From Otis tarda (taxonomy: Eukaryota; Chordata; Aves; Otidiformes; Otididae), in the NCBI GenBank assembly GCA_026413225.1, contig CM048553.1, positions 134,198,190 through 134,262,189 on the forward strand: DNA of 64,000 nucleotides, in the 5' to 3' direction. This document shows, piece by piece, positions 39,308-48,600 of this stretch. Both the position numbers and the translations under genes were made by a program. The notes under the pieces are model-generated. The model ran no database searches. It was not told where the DNA came from and worked only from the letters and a program-made list of their open reading frames with translations. Position 1 is the stretch's first letter, and each line of letters starts with the position of its first letter.

Positions 39308-39776
39308 TGTCCTGGTTCTGGCTAGGATAGAGTTAATATTCACCTGAGCTGTGAGGAGAACTGGAGCCGGTGGCCAATATGGCTGGGGCACCCAGCTGGG
39401 ATACTTAACTAATTAGCTAACAGCTGGGGTTAATTTACCAAAACTAGCCAAAGGGCTATTCCACCCCATCTGACATCATGCTCAGTGCATAAGTGAGGAG
39501 TGTGCTGAATGGAGCCTCCTGCTACTTGGAAGAAACTAGATGTGGAGATTTGTTGTAAGCCATTATACTGTATTTGTTTTTCATTGCTGTTTCGTTTTCT
39601 TCTGTTATTGGGGTTAAATTTTTTGTTGTTGTTGTTTGTTCAATCTCAACCCATGTGTTTTTGCTGGGTTTTTTTTGTTTGTTTGTTTACCAATTCTCCC
39701 TTTTGTCCCACTGGAGAGTGGGGGGAGAGTGAGAGAGACTGTGTAGTGTGGTCCCGATCGGGGCTGAACTACGACA
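39308..39776 (+). mobile_element. 5' LTR of a truncated avian endogenous retrovirus
   Basis: The plus-strand LTR runs from TGTCCTGGTTCTGGCTAGGA to GGGGCTGAACTACGACA. U3 carries the family blocks AACTAGCCAAAGGGCTATTC and GACATCATGCTCAGTGCATA. The GCATAAGTG part stands where other copies have a TATA element. The R/U5 side contains the T/G-rich stretch, CAATCTCAACCCATGTG and the C/G-rich terminal segment. A primer-binding site starts eight bases downstream (39,784), followed by a leader and gag-like sequence, so this is a 5' LTR rather than a solo LTR. A matching 3' LTR on the plus strand was not found. Confidence 0.9.
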
Positions 39777-39783
39777 GTTATTT

Positions 39784-39801
39784 TGGAGCCCAACGTGGGG
39801 C
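39784..39801 (+). other. Retroviral primer-binding site, tRNA-Lys-like
   Basis: TGGAGCCCAACGTGGGGC lies just after the LTR. It matches 17 of 18 bases of the known tRNA-Lys(1,2) primer-binding site used by betaretrovirus-like elements. This supports placing the element among class II (ERVK-like) retroviruses. That is inferred from a known family rule; no phylogeny was possible. Confidence 0.8.
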
Positions 39802-39898
39802 TCGAAGGGTTGAGATAACAACAGATCTGTTTGTTTTGTTTTTTTTTTTTCTTTAAACAAATTTGTTTATACACACTTATTGTATTGGTTGTTAGTTA

Positions 39899-40279
39899 TT
39901 GGTCATGATGTTGCAGTGGTCAGTTACGTTGTTGTATTGTCTACGCTCCTGTATGTACTATGTGTTCCCAGTGGTGTTTATCACCTTAGGGAAAATAATG
40001 AGAATTATCCTTCTGTTATACTATACAATATCAATCTATGACATGGTGACATCAATGGCCTTAGAGATAAATTGGTATTCCTGTGTGGACAACTTCCCAA
40101 ATTCTTTCACTTCCAGGGTAGTTAAACCACTTTTTGAGAACTTTGAAGATCTGGCGGATATTCAAGCCACTGTTGTGGCTTGTGTTGTTATGTATATTGA
40201 ATGTGTGCCAAGTCTTGTCTGGGGCTGCAAAACTACTTTTTGGGAATCTCTTCCTGAGATTTACCCTAAGGCAAGATAG
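39899..40279 (+). other. Open frame with hydrophobic segments in the retroviral leader
   Basis: A 126-codon frame lies between the primer-binding site and the gag-like region of the fossil provirus. It is rich in aliphatic and aromatic residues. Residues about 9-46 (with SVTLLYCLRSCMYYVFPVVF and IMRIILLLYYTISIYDMV) could form one or two membrane segments, and residues about 90-107 (TVVACVVMYIECVPSLVW) could form another. The middle is polar and acidic (PLFENFEDLADIQ). It matches no retroviral structural protein that I know. I have the impression that comparable upstream frames occur in related bird elements, but this is from memory and unverified. It could equally be a chance frame in a T-rich leader. 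Confidence 0.45.
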
Positions 40280-40593
40280 TAATATGTGGCATGGTATGAG
40301 GGAGAACAAACTGACCTGCAATGTAGGTACTCAAACTTGCAGCTGAATCAGACGGTGAACCCGTACTAGTATCAGTTGCCCCTGTACACAAGAAGACTTG
40401 GAAGCGGAAGTCAGCTCGTTTAGTGAGGGATGAAGAAGTCTCTTCTAGGAGAGAGCAGACGGAAGATGAGGAAGATTTATTTGCTTCGTGCTAAGGAAGA
40501 ACTCGGCAGGTAGGCCCTTCCTCCTTCTCAGAGGAAGAACTCCTAAATGAGACAGTAAGCACCCGATCCCTATCCCTGAGTGAGCCGCAAGAC

Positions 40594-41240
40594 ATGCGAA
40601 AAGATTTTAGCCATCATTCTGGGGAGCACATTATCAGCTGGCTGCTGCGGTGCTGGGATAATGGGACCAATAGCTTGGAATTAGAGGGCAGAGAAGCTAG
40701 GCAACTGGGATCCATTTCTAGAGAAATGAGCATTGACAAAGCAGTTGGAAAAGGGACACAAGCCCTCAGCCTCTGGAGGCAACTCCTGTCAGGTGTGAAG
40801 GAGAGGAATCCTTTCAAGGAGGATGCAATATGTCACCCAGGCAAGTGGGCCACAATGGAGAGGGGTACCCAGTATCTGAGGGAACTGGCTGTGCTGGAGG
40901 TCATTTATGATGATCTGGACAATGATAAGTTGCCTAAGGATCCAGATGAAGTCAGATGCACATGACAAATGCGGTGGAAGTTTGTTCGAAGTGCACTGTC
41001 ATCATATGCCAACTCATTGGCAGTTATGACCTGGAAAGATGGAGAGGAAAAAACAGTGGATGAACTGGCTGGTCGACTCCGGCAGTATGAGGAAAGCCTG
41101 TCTTCCTCTCTACGGGCCTGCGTCTTGGCTGTGGAGAAACTGTCCCAGGAGTTCCAGCAATTCAAAGCAGATATGTCCCATTCCCCACCAGTATGGGCCA
41201 ATATTTCAGCTATTAGGAGTAAACATTTCAGTCTATATTT
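40594..41240 (+). pseudogene. gag-like remnant of the endogenous retrovirus
   Basis: The region encodes stretches such as HHSGEHIISWLLRCWDNG, SLELEGREARQLGSISRE, QYLRELAVLEVIYDDLDNDK, then SYANSLAVMTWKDG, TVDELAGRLRQYEESLSSSL and ANISAIRSKHFS. I recognise this set as the gag-precursor type carried by ERVK-like bird elements. It sits directly downstream of a leader and tRNA-Lys-type primer-binding site, which fits. Capsid, nucleocapsid zinc knuckles and everything further downstream are missing. It is a broken fossil with several breaks. Function as a host gene is unlikely. Confidence 0.75.
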
Positions 41241-42060
41241 TTTTTTCCTATTGAAAGAGTCCCACTGTTTACCAATTACCCACAGCTAGCCAGGAGGTCA
41301 AGACCTTCTTGAATAGATGAGAAAAACCTATCAACTACCCTCTGATGTGTTTGTTTAACCCCCTTTAAGCCAGACTTCTGCTCTCCCTTTCTCCAGCTGT
41401 AATGACCGTAAATTGGACTATCACACATCTTATGCTTTGAAAAGCAAAGTGGCATTTGAAGTGTTATATTTCTTCACAGATGTACCTTCGCTGCTGTTTT
41501 TCCAGATATTCATGCATGGTTCAAGCTGTGATTGGATGGGACCAGTCACAGCACAAGTGACACAGGAGCAGCAAAGAGAATAAAGTAAAAAATGAAATCA
41601 ACATGTGTTAATTGTTATGGAAAAAAGCAGTCCTATACAATGTTATTTTGTCTTGCTTCTGGTCTAGGCTATCTTCAGCCTGTATGGACTATAGTTTAGA
41701 GCTAAATGTGAGAATACCTGTTTTTTCAGGTCAATATGCAATAAAGCAAAAGATCTCCATGATCTTTATTTTTTTTTGTTTGTTTGTTTCCATGTTGGTC
41801 TCTGTAGCTACTGTTTTGAGTTGGAGCATGGTAATGCATACAGCAACAATGAGAAAGACATTCTAGACACCAAGATTCAGGGAAACAGAGTTAGATTAGA
41901 GGCATTACTGACATTTTCTGGATTAGTTGTTTCAAACAACAGCCCCTGCTTTTCTTCTGCTGACTTGCCAAATTTACTGACTGCGCTACAGGAAGTGGGC
42001 ACTGGATTTCTCCAAACCCAGATTTTCTTCCAATTAAAATATAGGTTTTTTTAATGACTA
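41241..42060. other. Unassigned DNA between two retroviral fossils
   Basis: No similarity to gag or pol could be followed here. Frames at 41,612-41,866 and 41,776-42,054 are open but overlap each other and have no motif. The segment may be host flank or unrecognisable retroviral interior. Confidence 0.4.
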
Positions 42061-43200
42061 TATCATCGTTTAGCTCCACTCTGGACTAAGCTACGCAGTC
42101 TCTCCCTCCCTCCACTCGCCGAAGGAATAGGGGAAACATAATCAAAAAAAGGCTTGACGTCTGAGATAAGGGAAGGGAGAGATCATTAAAGTTACCGTTA
42201 CAGGCAAAATAGACTCAACTTGAGGAAAACTATTTATTTATTTTTATTAATAAAACCAAAACAGGATAATAAGGAAGAGAAAAAAAAACAACTTCCATCA
42301 CCCTTCCCTCTTCTCGAGCTTAACTTAATTTCAATTATCTCTACCTCTTTCCCCTGCCCCCAGACAGCCCAGGGCAGGAAACAGGGAAGAGGGAATGGGA
42401 GTTGTGGTCATTTCATCATGTCACTTTATGCTGCTTCTTCCTCCTCAGGGGAAGAACTCCTCACATTCCTCCCCTGCTCCATCGTGGGGTCCCTCCCATG
42501 GGCTACAGTCCTTTGCAAACTGCTCCAGTGTGGATTGTTTTTCCACAGGGTTCAGTCCCTCAGGAACTGGCTGCCCCAGCATGGGCCCTCCATGGGCCAC
42601 AGCCTCCTTCAGGCATCCGCCTGCCCCAGTGTGGGGTCCTCCATGGGCTGCAGGTGGATCTCTGCTCCTCCGTGGGCCTCCATGGGCTGCAGGGGGACAG
42701 CCTGCTCCACCATGGGATGCACCAGGGGAATCTCTGCCAGGAGCAACTTTACTCCTCCCCCCCTCCTCCTTCTTCACTGACCTTGGCATCTGCGGCTGTT
42801 CCTCTCACAATTGGCTCAGGCAGAAGCCTCTCAGGATCTCTTCACATCTCCTCTCTTCACTTCTTGCAGCTGGGCTGGGCTGAGTTGCACCTAGACGGCT
42901 GCCCAGGGGGAGATCCGAGTGGCACGGCCACAAGGCCCACAAGGCTCACGCCTCCCTCTCCCTCCCCCCTGCTTCTGCTTCTTAATATCTTCTTTTTTTT
43001 TTTTTTTTTTTTTTCTTCCCTTCTTAAATATGTTATCACAGAGGGGTTATCACTGAACATTCTGTCATCATTTGGCTCAGCCCTCACCAGTGGTGGGTCT
43101 GCCCTAGACCTGGCTGGGTCCACTGGACAAAGGGGAGACTTTTAGCAGCTTCTTGCAGAAGCTGCCACCATAAGTCCCCACACTAAACAAAACCAACACA
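42061..43200 (-). mobile_element. 1.14-kb LTR of a second avian endogenous-retrovirus family, minus strand
   Basis: Read on the minus strand it starts TGTGTTGGTTTTGTTTAGTG at 43,200 and ends near 42,061 with GGAGCTAAACGATGATA, a decayed version of the terminal GGGGCTAAACTACGACA. It carries the family features in order: the CAGCTTCTGCAAGAAGCTGC box, the GTGATAACATATTTAAGAAG TATA region (about 43,018-43,037), a long homopolymer (42,991-43,014), tandem GCCCATGGAGG-type units at about 42,470-42,740, AATAAA-type signals near 42,233-42,251, and the ATGATCTCTCCCTTCCCTTA block. GACTA (42,056-42,060) and GACTG (43,201-43,205) flank it and may be the target duplication. No interior sequence adjoins it on either side, so it appears to be a solo LTR. 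It is a different family from the neighbour at 39,308. Confidence 0.9.
42470..42740 (-). repeat. Degenerate tandem repeats inside the LTR
   Basis: On the plus strand the core CCATGGGC(T/C)(G/A)CAG or a close variant recurs at about 42,497, 42,579, 42,591, 42,642, 42,680 and 42,711, within units of roughly 30-40 bases also holding TCCCCAGTGTGGGGTCC-like parts. Because the units are GC-rich and stop-poor, they create long overlapping open frames on both strands (for example 42,402-43,145 and 42,445-42,789) that are not genes. Confidence 0.75.
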
Positions 43201-43397
43201 GACTGATAATGATATTTCCTACATGTCACAGATTATGAATATTATCAAGACGAGTCTTTTTCTCCCAACTAGACTCATCCTATTCTGTAAAATTAGAAGC
43301 ACAAGGAATTCCAAATGGTTCTTGTTTGTACCCTTTATTTCCTGAAAAAAAAAAAAAAAGGGAAACAGTGGGAAAGCTCTTTTCCAGAAAACCAGTT

Positions 43398-43588
43398 TCA
43401 TAGAATCATAGAACGGTTAGGGTTGGAAGGGACCTTCAAAGGTCATCTAGTCCAACCCCCCTGCAAGAAGCAGGGACATCCCTGACTAGATCAGGTTGCT
43501 CAGAGCCTCATCCAACCTGGCCTTGAATGTTTCCAGGGATGGGACATCCACCACTTCTCTGGGCAACCTGTTCCAGTGTTCTACAACT
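43398..43588 (-). mobile_element. CR1 LINE 3' end, short and young
   Basis: About 190 bases of the CR1 3' end on the minus strand. It begins with the inverted octamer tail (TCATAGAATCATAGAACGGT) and runs through the end of ORF2 (complement of the EHWNRLPREV-type block) to the 5' truncation after TTCCAGTGTTCTACAACT. By eye it differs from the copy at 33,676 at 8 of about 185 positions, so both come from the same or closely related source lineage. It codes for nothing complete. Confidence 0.95.
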
Positions 43589-45265
43589 CTCAGTAGTTTC
43601 ATTAGGTTTGCATTGGTCAATCATTCCTATTGTACTCAAGATATTTGTAAGTACAAAACAGGAACACATTTTGTTTGAGCGTTCAATAATGTATCACTAG
43701 AGTTACTAATGCTTTAACAGTCCAGTCAAAATAGAATATACAGTTATTATATTTCAGGTTACAGAAATGCCAACATTTACAGTCCAAATTATCTAATTAC
43801 ATATAGCCTTGTTGATAACAGTAAGAAATACTATACATGAACTTCTGAGAATCTACCTCTTTTCTCTGGTGTAACAGTAAACCTTTCAATGTCTCTTTGA
43901 GTCCTACAGTCAATAGAACCTTCTTGTAGAAGGATGGGAGGATTTTAGGGTTGTAATATATCTTTGGCATACTGAGGTCTTCATCAGGGAAGGTACGATG
44001 CTCATGGTGGGACTTTCTTCCTTCTCAGTTTTGGATTCATGAGGACAATCTGTTTCATTGTTTTGTCTTGACTAGTTCTCACTTCCAGATTCCATCTGTT
44101 TGAACGTTCTTTTTCATATTCTTGAAACTAATTTAATCTGATTCACAAAGACGCACTCCTGAAGTGACCAGTGTCACCAGTGTTTTTTCTACCTTAGCCT
44201 GTTTCCTTCTACACTATGTTTTCTTTCTAGAATCATAGATCAGTCTAAATGGAATAACTACTTGTTAATACTGTCTATTAATTAACAATATGTGTTACAA
44301 CACAAAGCTATATTAAGTTAAATGAAAGTAAAACCAAAAGTAGACAATATTTGAGCACCAGGCAGTTGCTATTACAGGTAAAATCATCAAGCCAATATAA
44401 GTCTAAACAAGTCCTGAGACTTTATTACATCAACACAATTTACATGGGCTTTTACTAATAAAGGCAAAATCTTATTTTCTGTTTTAAATTTCAATGTGGC
44501 TAAGAATGTCCTTAAAAATGTTCTGCTAAGGCATTCCTGCTTGAGAACCACATTAGTGCATAATTTTCCTTTCTCTGCTGCATGTCATGCTGATGTCCAG
44601 AGTTGAGTCTGCTGCAGATGCCCAGAGAGATTTTTCTCACACTTATCCCTGTAAATTTCTGTCCAGTCATTTGATAAGTCCATTACAAGCACAGTTGGTA
44701 GACTGCTGATTTGTTGATGGGTCAGGGAATTTGATGACGGGTCAAGTAAATCCTACTGGTATTTCCGACTGAATTAGCAAGACCAGACTTTGCAAAGTTT
44801 CAACCTGATTTCTGGTGATCTCTTCTTGTACAGACACTCCAGTGGCTTTATGTCAGCACTGAACAGAGAAACCTTTCATTCTACAAGCAAAGTTAACATA
44901 TATTGTTTTCTCAAGAAACTTGCCAATAAGACAGGCATGGTGTTATGTCATATATTACTATGATAAAATTTTCAGCAGACTCACATTCTTCTTGGAGTCA
45001 GGAGGAGGTTTGCCTCTCTCATTTAAGTCTTCTGGGGAACATAACTTCAGAGTTTTTGGAATTCAGGGTTCCCAGTTTTAATACAATATAGAATGTTATG
45101 CTGAGTTTTAAATATAAACAAAATAACTTGCCTAGTTCAGGCTACATATGTAATAAAGTCTATATCTGACCTGTAAACAAAACGTCACCTGCTTAAGTTC
45201 TTATAACGTACTCATTAGCTCTTTATTGTTGTTGCTAGCCACTCACGCCTAAACAAAAATTTCAG
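43589..45265. other. Repeat-poor DNA, no gene seen
   Basis: AT-rich DNA without a supported gene or mobile element. No open frame longer than 60 codons with a recognisable product. Confidence 0.45.
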
Positions 45266-45450
45266 ACTTTTACCAAGAAGAAATTTTGCCCATTTAGCTT
45301 GGTACTGATCTATACCCTGTACTATGTCTCAGCCGTGTATTTTGCTCTGGTCTTCCTTGTCGCTGAAGGAGTGCATTGGACACTGGCTCTTCGTGAGACC
45401 AGTCTTAGAATTTTAGCCAACTTTTCTCTGGATGATGTAAGCGAACTTTG
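45266..45450 (+). other. Exon-like open stretch for a membrane-type peptide (unidentified)
   Basis: A 185-base stretch has an AG directly before it (TTTCAG at 45,260-45,265) and a strong donor, GTAAGT, directly after. One frame is open throughout: 61 codons beginning TFTKKKFCPFSLVLIYTLYY, continuing VSAVYFALVFLVAEGVHW and TLALRETSLRILANF, and ending SLDDVSEL plus two bases. The first half would form a membrane helix. The second half is amphipathic and polar. Its GC content looks higher than the neighbouring DNA. Against it: the stretch just upstream of the AG is not strongly pyrimidine-rich, I cannot name the protein, and no partner exon was found in the window. It may be a genuine internal exon, a decayed one or chance. 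Confidence 0.3.
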
Positions 45451-45597
45451 GTAAGTGTGTGTGCAGGTATATAAGTGTATGTGTTTGTATATTTTCATCT
45501 GATGTTTCAGTCCTGGGTTAGAAATATATAACAGTGTATATAACCACTGTTTACAAAGTGAAGCATCTTTACATGGTGCACTTATATCTATATTTAT

Positions 45598-45620
45598 ATT
45601 TGTCTATGCTATAGACAAAT
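45598..45620. repeat. Perfect 10-bp hairpin, 3-base loop
   Basis: ATTTGTCTAT, loop GCT, ATAGACAAAT. A further partial copy of the arm (AGTAGTCTATAG) follows directly, so alternative pairings exist. No transposon is recognisable around it. Confidence 0.75.
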
Positions 45621-48600
45621 AGTAGTCTATAGGGCAGTATGTCTGAACATTGCGTAGATACACCAGGTGGACAACATCACATAAAGTCACTGGTGAGGGA
45701 AAGGATTGTAGGTTTGCTTTCTTCCTCTGCTACAGTGTTTTTGAGAGCCCCACTTTTAAAAAACACTCAGGAGAACACCAAATACAAGAACCCCAAATGG
45801 CAATGCATACGACGAGATAAAAGCACACTATCAGATGACTGAACAAGGAAAATTGAAAATAAAATTAGATTAAAATAGTTTTCTGATTTAGTGTATTTAC
45901 TGACAGCATTATGTACAAGATAAAATGATATTACTAGTCAAAATATAATCAAATCATGATGAAGGTAAATATTTGGGTGTTTCAAAGTTTGTGAGCTCGC
46001 TCTTTGTTTTGTGTAAGTACTAGCTGTTTTGTTGTTTTACCAAAAAAAAAAAACAAACCCCCAAACAACTCCATCCCAAGCAAAAAAAACCCAGTTACTT
46101 ACTTTCGTCTACAGAAAATTATATTACTATTGATGAGTAGCTACCACTTTAGTTTTACCTGTGCTGTATGGACTATGTTTAAAAAATACAGTAGGAGAGT
46201 AAAATATAAAAGGGCTCCCACAGTTGTCCACATTTGAGGATACAATGCTGGAGATTAAAATCTTTTTAAAAATACATAGTAGCTGCTTATTTGAAAGAGA
46301 ACTCTACCTTAAACACCTTACACGAAGTGTAAGTCAAACTTGTGTCCAGGTGACAGTTCTTTATGTGGCTGCCCACCAGTCTCACATACAGCAGACAAAA
46401 TCAATGCTATTGTGCATAAATACTGTTTCTGAAATACTACAAAGGACACTACAAATGTAATAAAAGTGTATGGAAATACCACAGAGAATGATAAAGATTG
46501 GTTATTTAAAAGCAAACAGTAAGTTAGTAGAAAGAAAAAGGCAGCAGATGAATCTTAGGAAAGAAAGAAAGAAAGAAATAGATCCCTTGTGTTTACTTAT
46601 AAAATACATAGAGATTCAGATATGATGATGACAATGTGTAATAAAACCCCGGAAAGAAAGATGGATGCAGCAATATAGTAAATCTTGTTTTTAATGACTT
46701 ATCTTCTGCCAAACTTGGTAGTGGAATTAATTGTTTCAAGCTGGGATTTTGATTAAGATTTATTCTTATCCAACATGAAGAACAGGAAATTCACCTTAGA
46801 GATCATGTTTTCTGGGAAAAAAAAAATCATAAATTTTAGACAGCAAGAAATTTAAACAGCTGATTGCCCTACTAAGCACCAAATTTCATGCAATGCAACT
46901 GAAAAGATTTTGTTTTAGTTAAGATGAATGATGAATGTTTTTTTATTTGCCAAAGTCTAGCTATTTGTTCCATTCCGGAGCAAAGGCATTTCCAATTTAA
47001 CAGCTTCCCTCTACAGTGCTAGACAGGTCCTGCACAGTTGCTACACATTCTGCTGACAGTATGATTTCCATACGTGTAAAACTGGCAATTAAAAGTGTGG
47101 TTTCCACTAGCACCCCAGGGAATAGTATGTGAATTCATGGTGATTTTCCCAGAGTCAAAGAAATTCTCCTGCTAAAGGTGATTTAAGTTGTTTTCATTAT
47201 CTGTCAAACATCGGCAAACCCTCAGCCAATTCAAAAGCCAATTCAATTAGTTTCCTTCCACTTACGGTCTTCCAAAAATCATAATGTAGTTAAAAGCCAT
47301 ATTCATCAGACAGATCAGTTGCAGTTGAGCTACTAAATATCTATGGGCCATAAAGCCATCTTTCTGAGCACAGCTACTGTGTAATAAGTGTGTGAGTTAT
47401 TTTAAACAAAAATGGTACAGAATGGCTGTTTCAAATAACAGATGAATGGATAATCCTAGGTTTCCGGAATCTCAAAGTAATAATTTTCCTCAGGGAAAAT
47501 AAAAGCTTTTTTTTTGTAAGGTCACTCTTAATAACAAAGTAAAAGACCATTTTTTTTCTTTTTCTTCTTTTTTTTTAGGTGGGGTTTTAGGTTGGGGGTT
47601 TTTTTTAGAAAGCTGAAAAAGCCACCTACTTTTGAGAAACACAGTGATATGTACAGAACAAAAAATGTATATAGAAATAATTTGTAGGTAGTATGGGAAC
47701 ATGACAAATAAAAGCATGTGCTCAGAACATCTGTGCCTAGCCAACTATCTCATATACTGTTAGGTATATGGATGAATTTGAAAAGAATGTATTATGACTG
47801 GGAAAGTAATTCATAAAAGGGTTATTTTTCCTTCAAAACTTCATCTCTGCAGTGCTGTTGAAGCTGACTTCAAGTAGGGAAACAATCTAAAAGGTGTAAA
47901 TATAATAAAGCATGATGAGCCATGTAATGTGCCACTCATTTTTATTGCCCAAGGGAGATCATACAGGAAATACTTATGGTTTTGCCTGATCTGTTGCTCA
48001 CAATTTATGTGATTTGTTCTAATTTATTCTACTATGCTTAGGTCTTGCAGTCCTCTATTACACCTTTTTTTCCTGTTTCTTGCCCTTCACCTCCTGTCTT
48101 TCAAAGGCTGATGGAAATTAATTGCCAACTATTGTTTGATAAGGTGATGTGGCTTGCTATGTTTAACAATCATTACTTTATTTATTTTGGGCATTAAAAG
48201 CTGTGACCAGGCAAGAAAGTCAGGGATTAAATCCCTTAAAAAATAATGTGAACGACTAGAGAAAAAAAAATTTCCAGTTCACCTTTGAGCTCCATTCAAA
48301 GACAATCGCTACTACTGCCTCAAAATTTTAGTCATGCAAATCCATGGAGTTTTTGAAAAAACAAATTAAAGAATTGCACTGAATCGGTGGCAAAGCCAAA
48401 GATGAACATTCAAAAAAAGTGTTACTTAAATGTTTTTTAACATGCGAAACATTTTTTCTTGAGTGTAAGATCAAACTTTGAGGACAATTAAATTAGTCAG
48501 ACTAGAAAAGTTTATACTTATTAAGACATCACACTTTGAGAGGTTTGTACAAGTGATGAAATGTAACTCAGTTTGAAAATAAAATGGAACTATATTGATA

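Larger units (their letters stand above)
39777..41240 (+). mobile_element. Truncated interior of the endogenous retrovirus (leader and gag-like region)
   Basis: This is internal retroviral sequence downstream of the 39,308 LTR: the primer-binding site, a leader of about 0.6 kb, then gag-like sequence to roughly 41,240, where recognisable similarity stops. No protease, polymerase, envelope or 3' LTR was seen, so the provirus is a broken 5' remnant of about 1.9 kb including its LTR. The gag-like part carries several breaks. Age is probably moderate: family sequences remain easy to recognise. Confidence 0.8.

Noticed and set aside
42402-43145. 247-, 186- and 162-codon frames on the plus strand and a 114-codon minus frame
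   Set aside because: They all lie inside the LTR and arise from its GC-rich tandem units; overlapping frames on both strands have low-complexity products.
39308-43200. The LTR at 42,061-43,200 as the 3' LTR of the element starting at 39,308
   Set aside because: It is in the opposite orientation and belongs to a different family (TGTGTTGG start rather than TGTCCTGG).
47548-47608. G-quadruplex at the T-rich/G-rich tract
   Set aside because: The G-runs are uneven (two of them only GG), so a stable quadruplex is not well supported.
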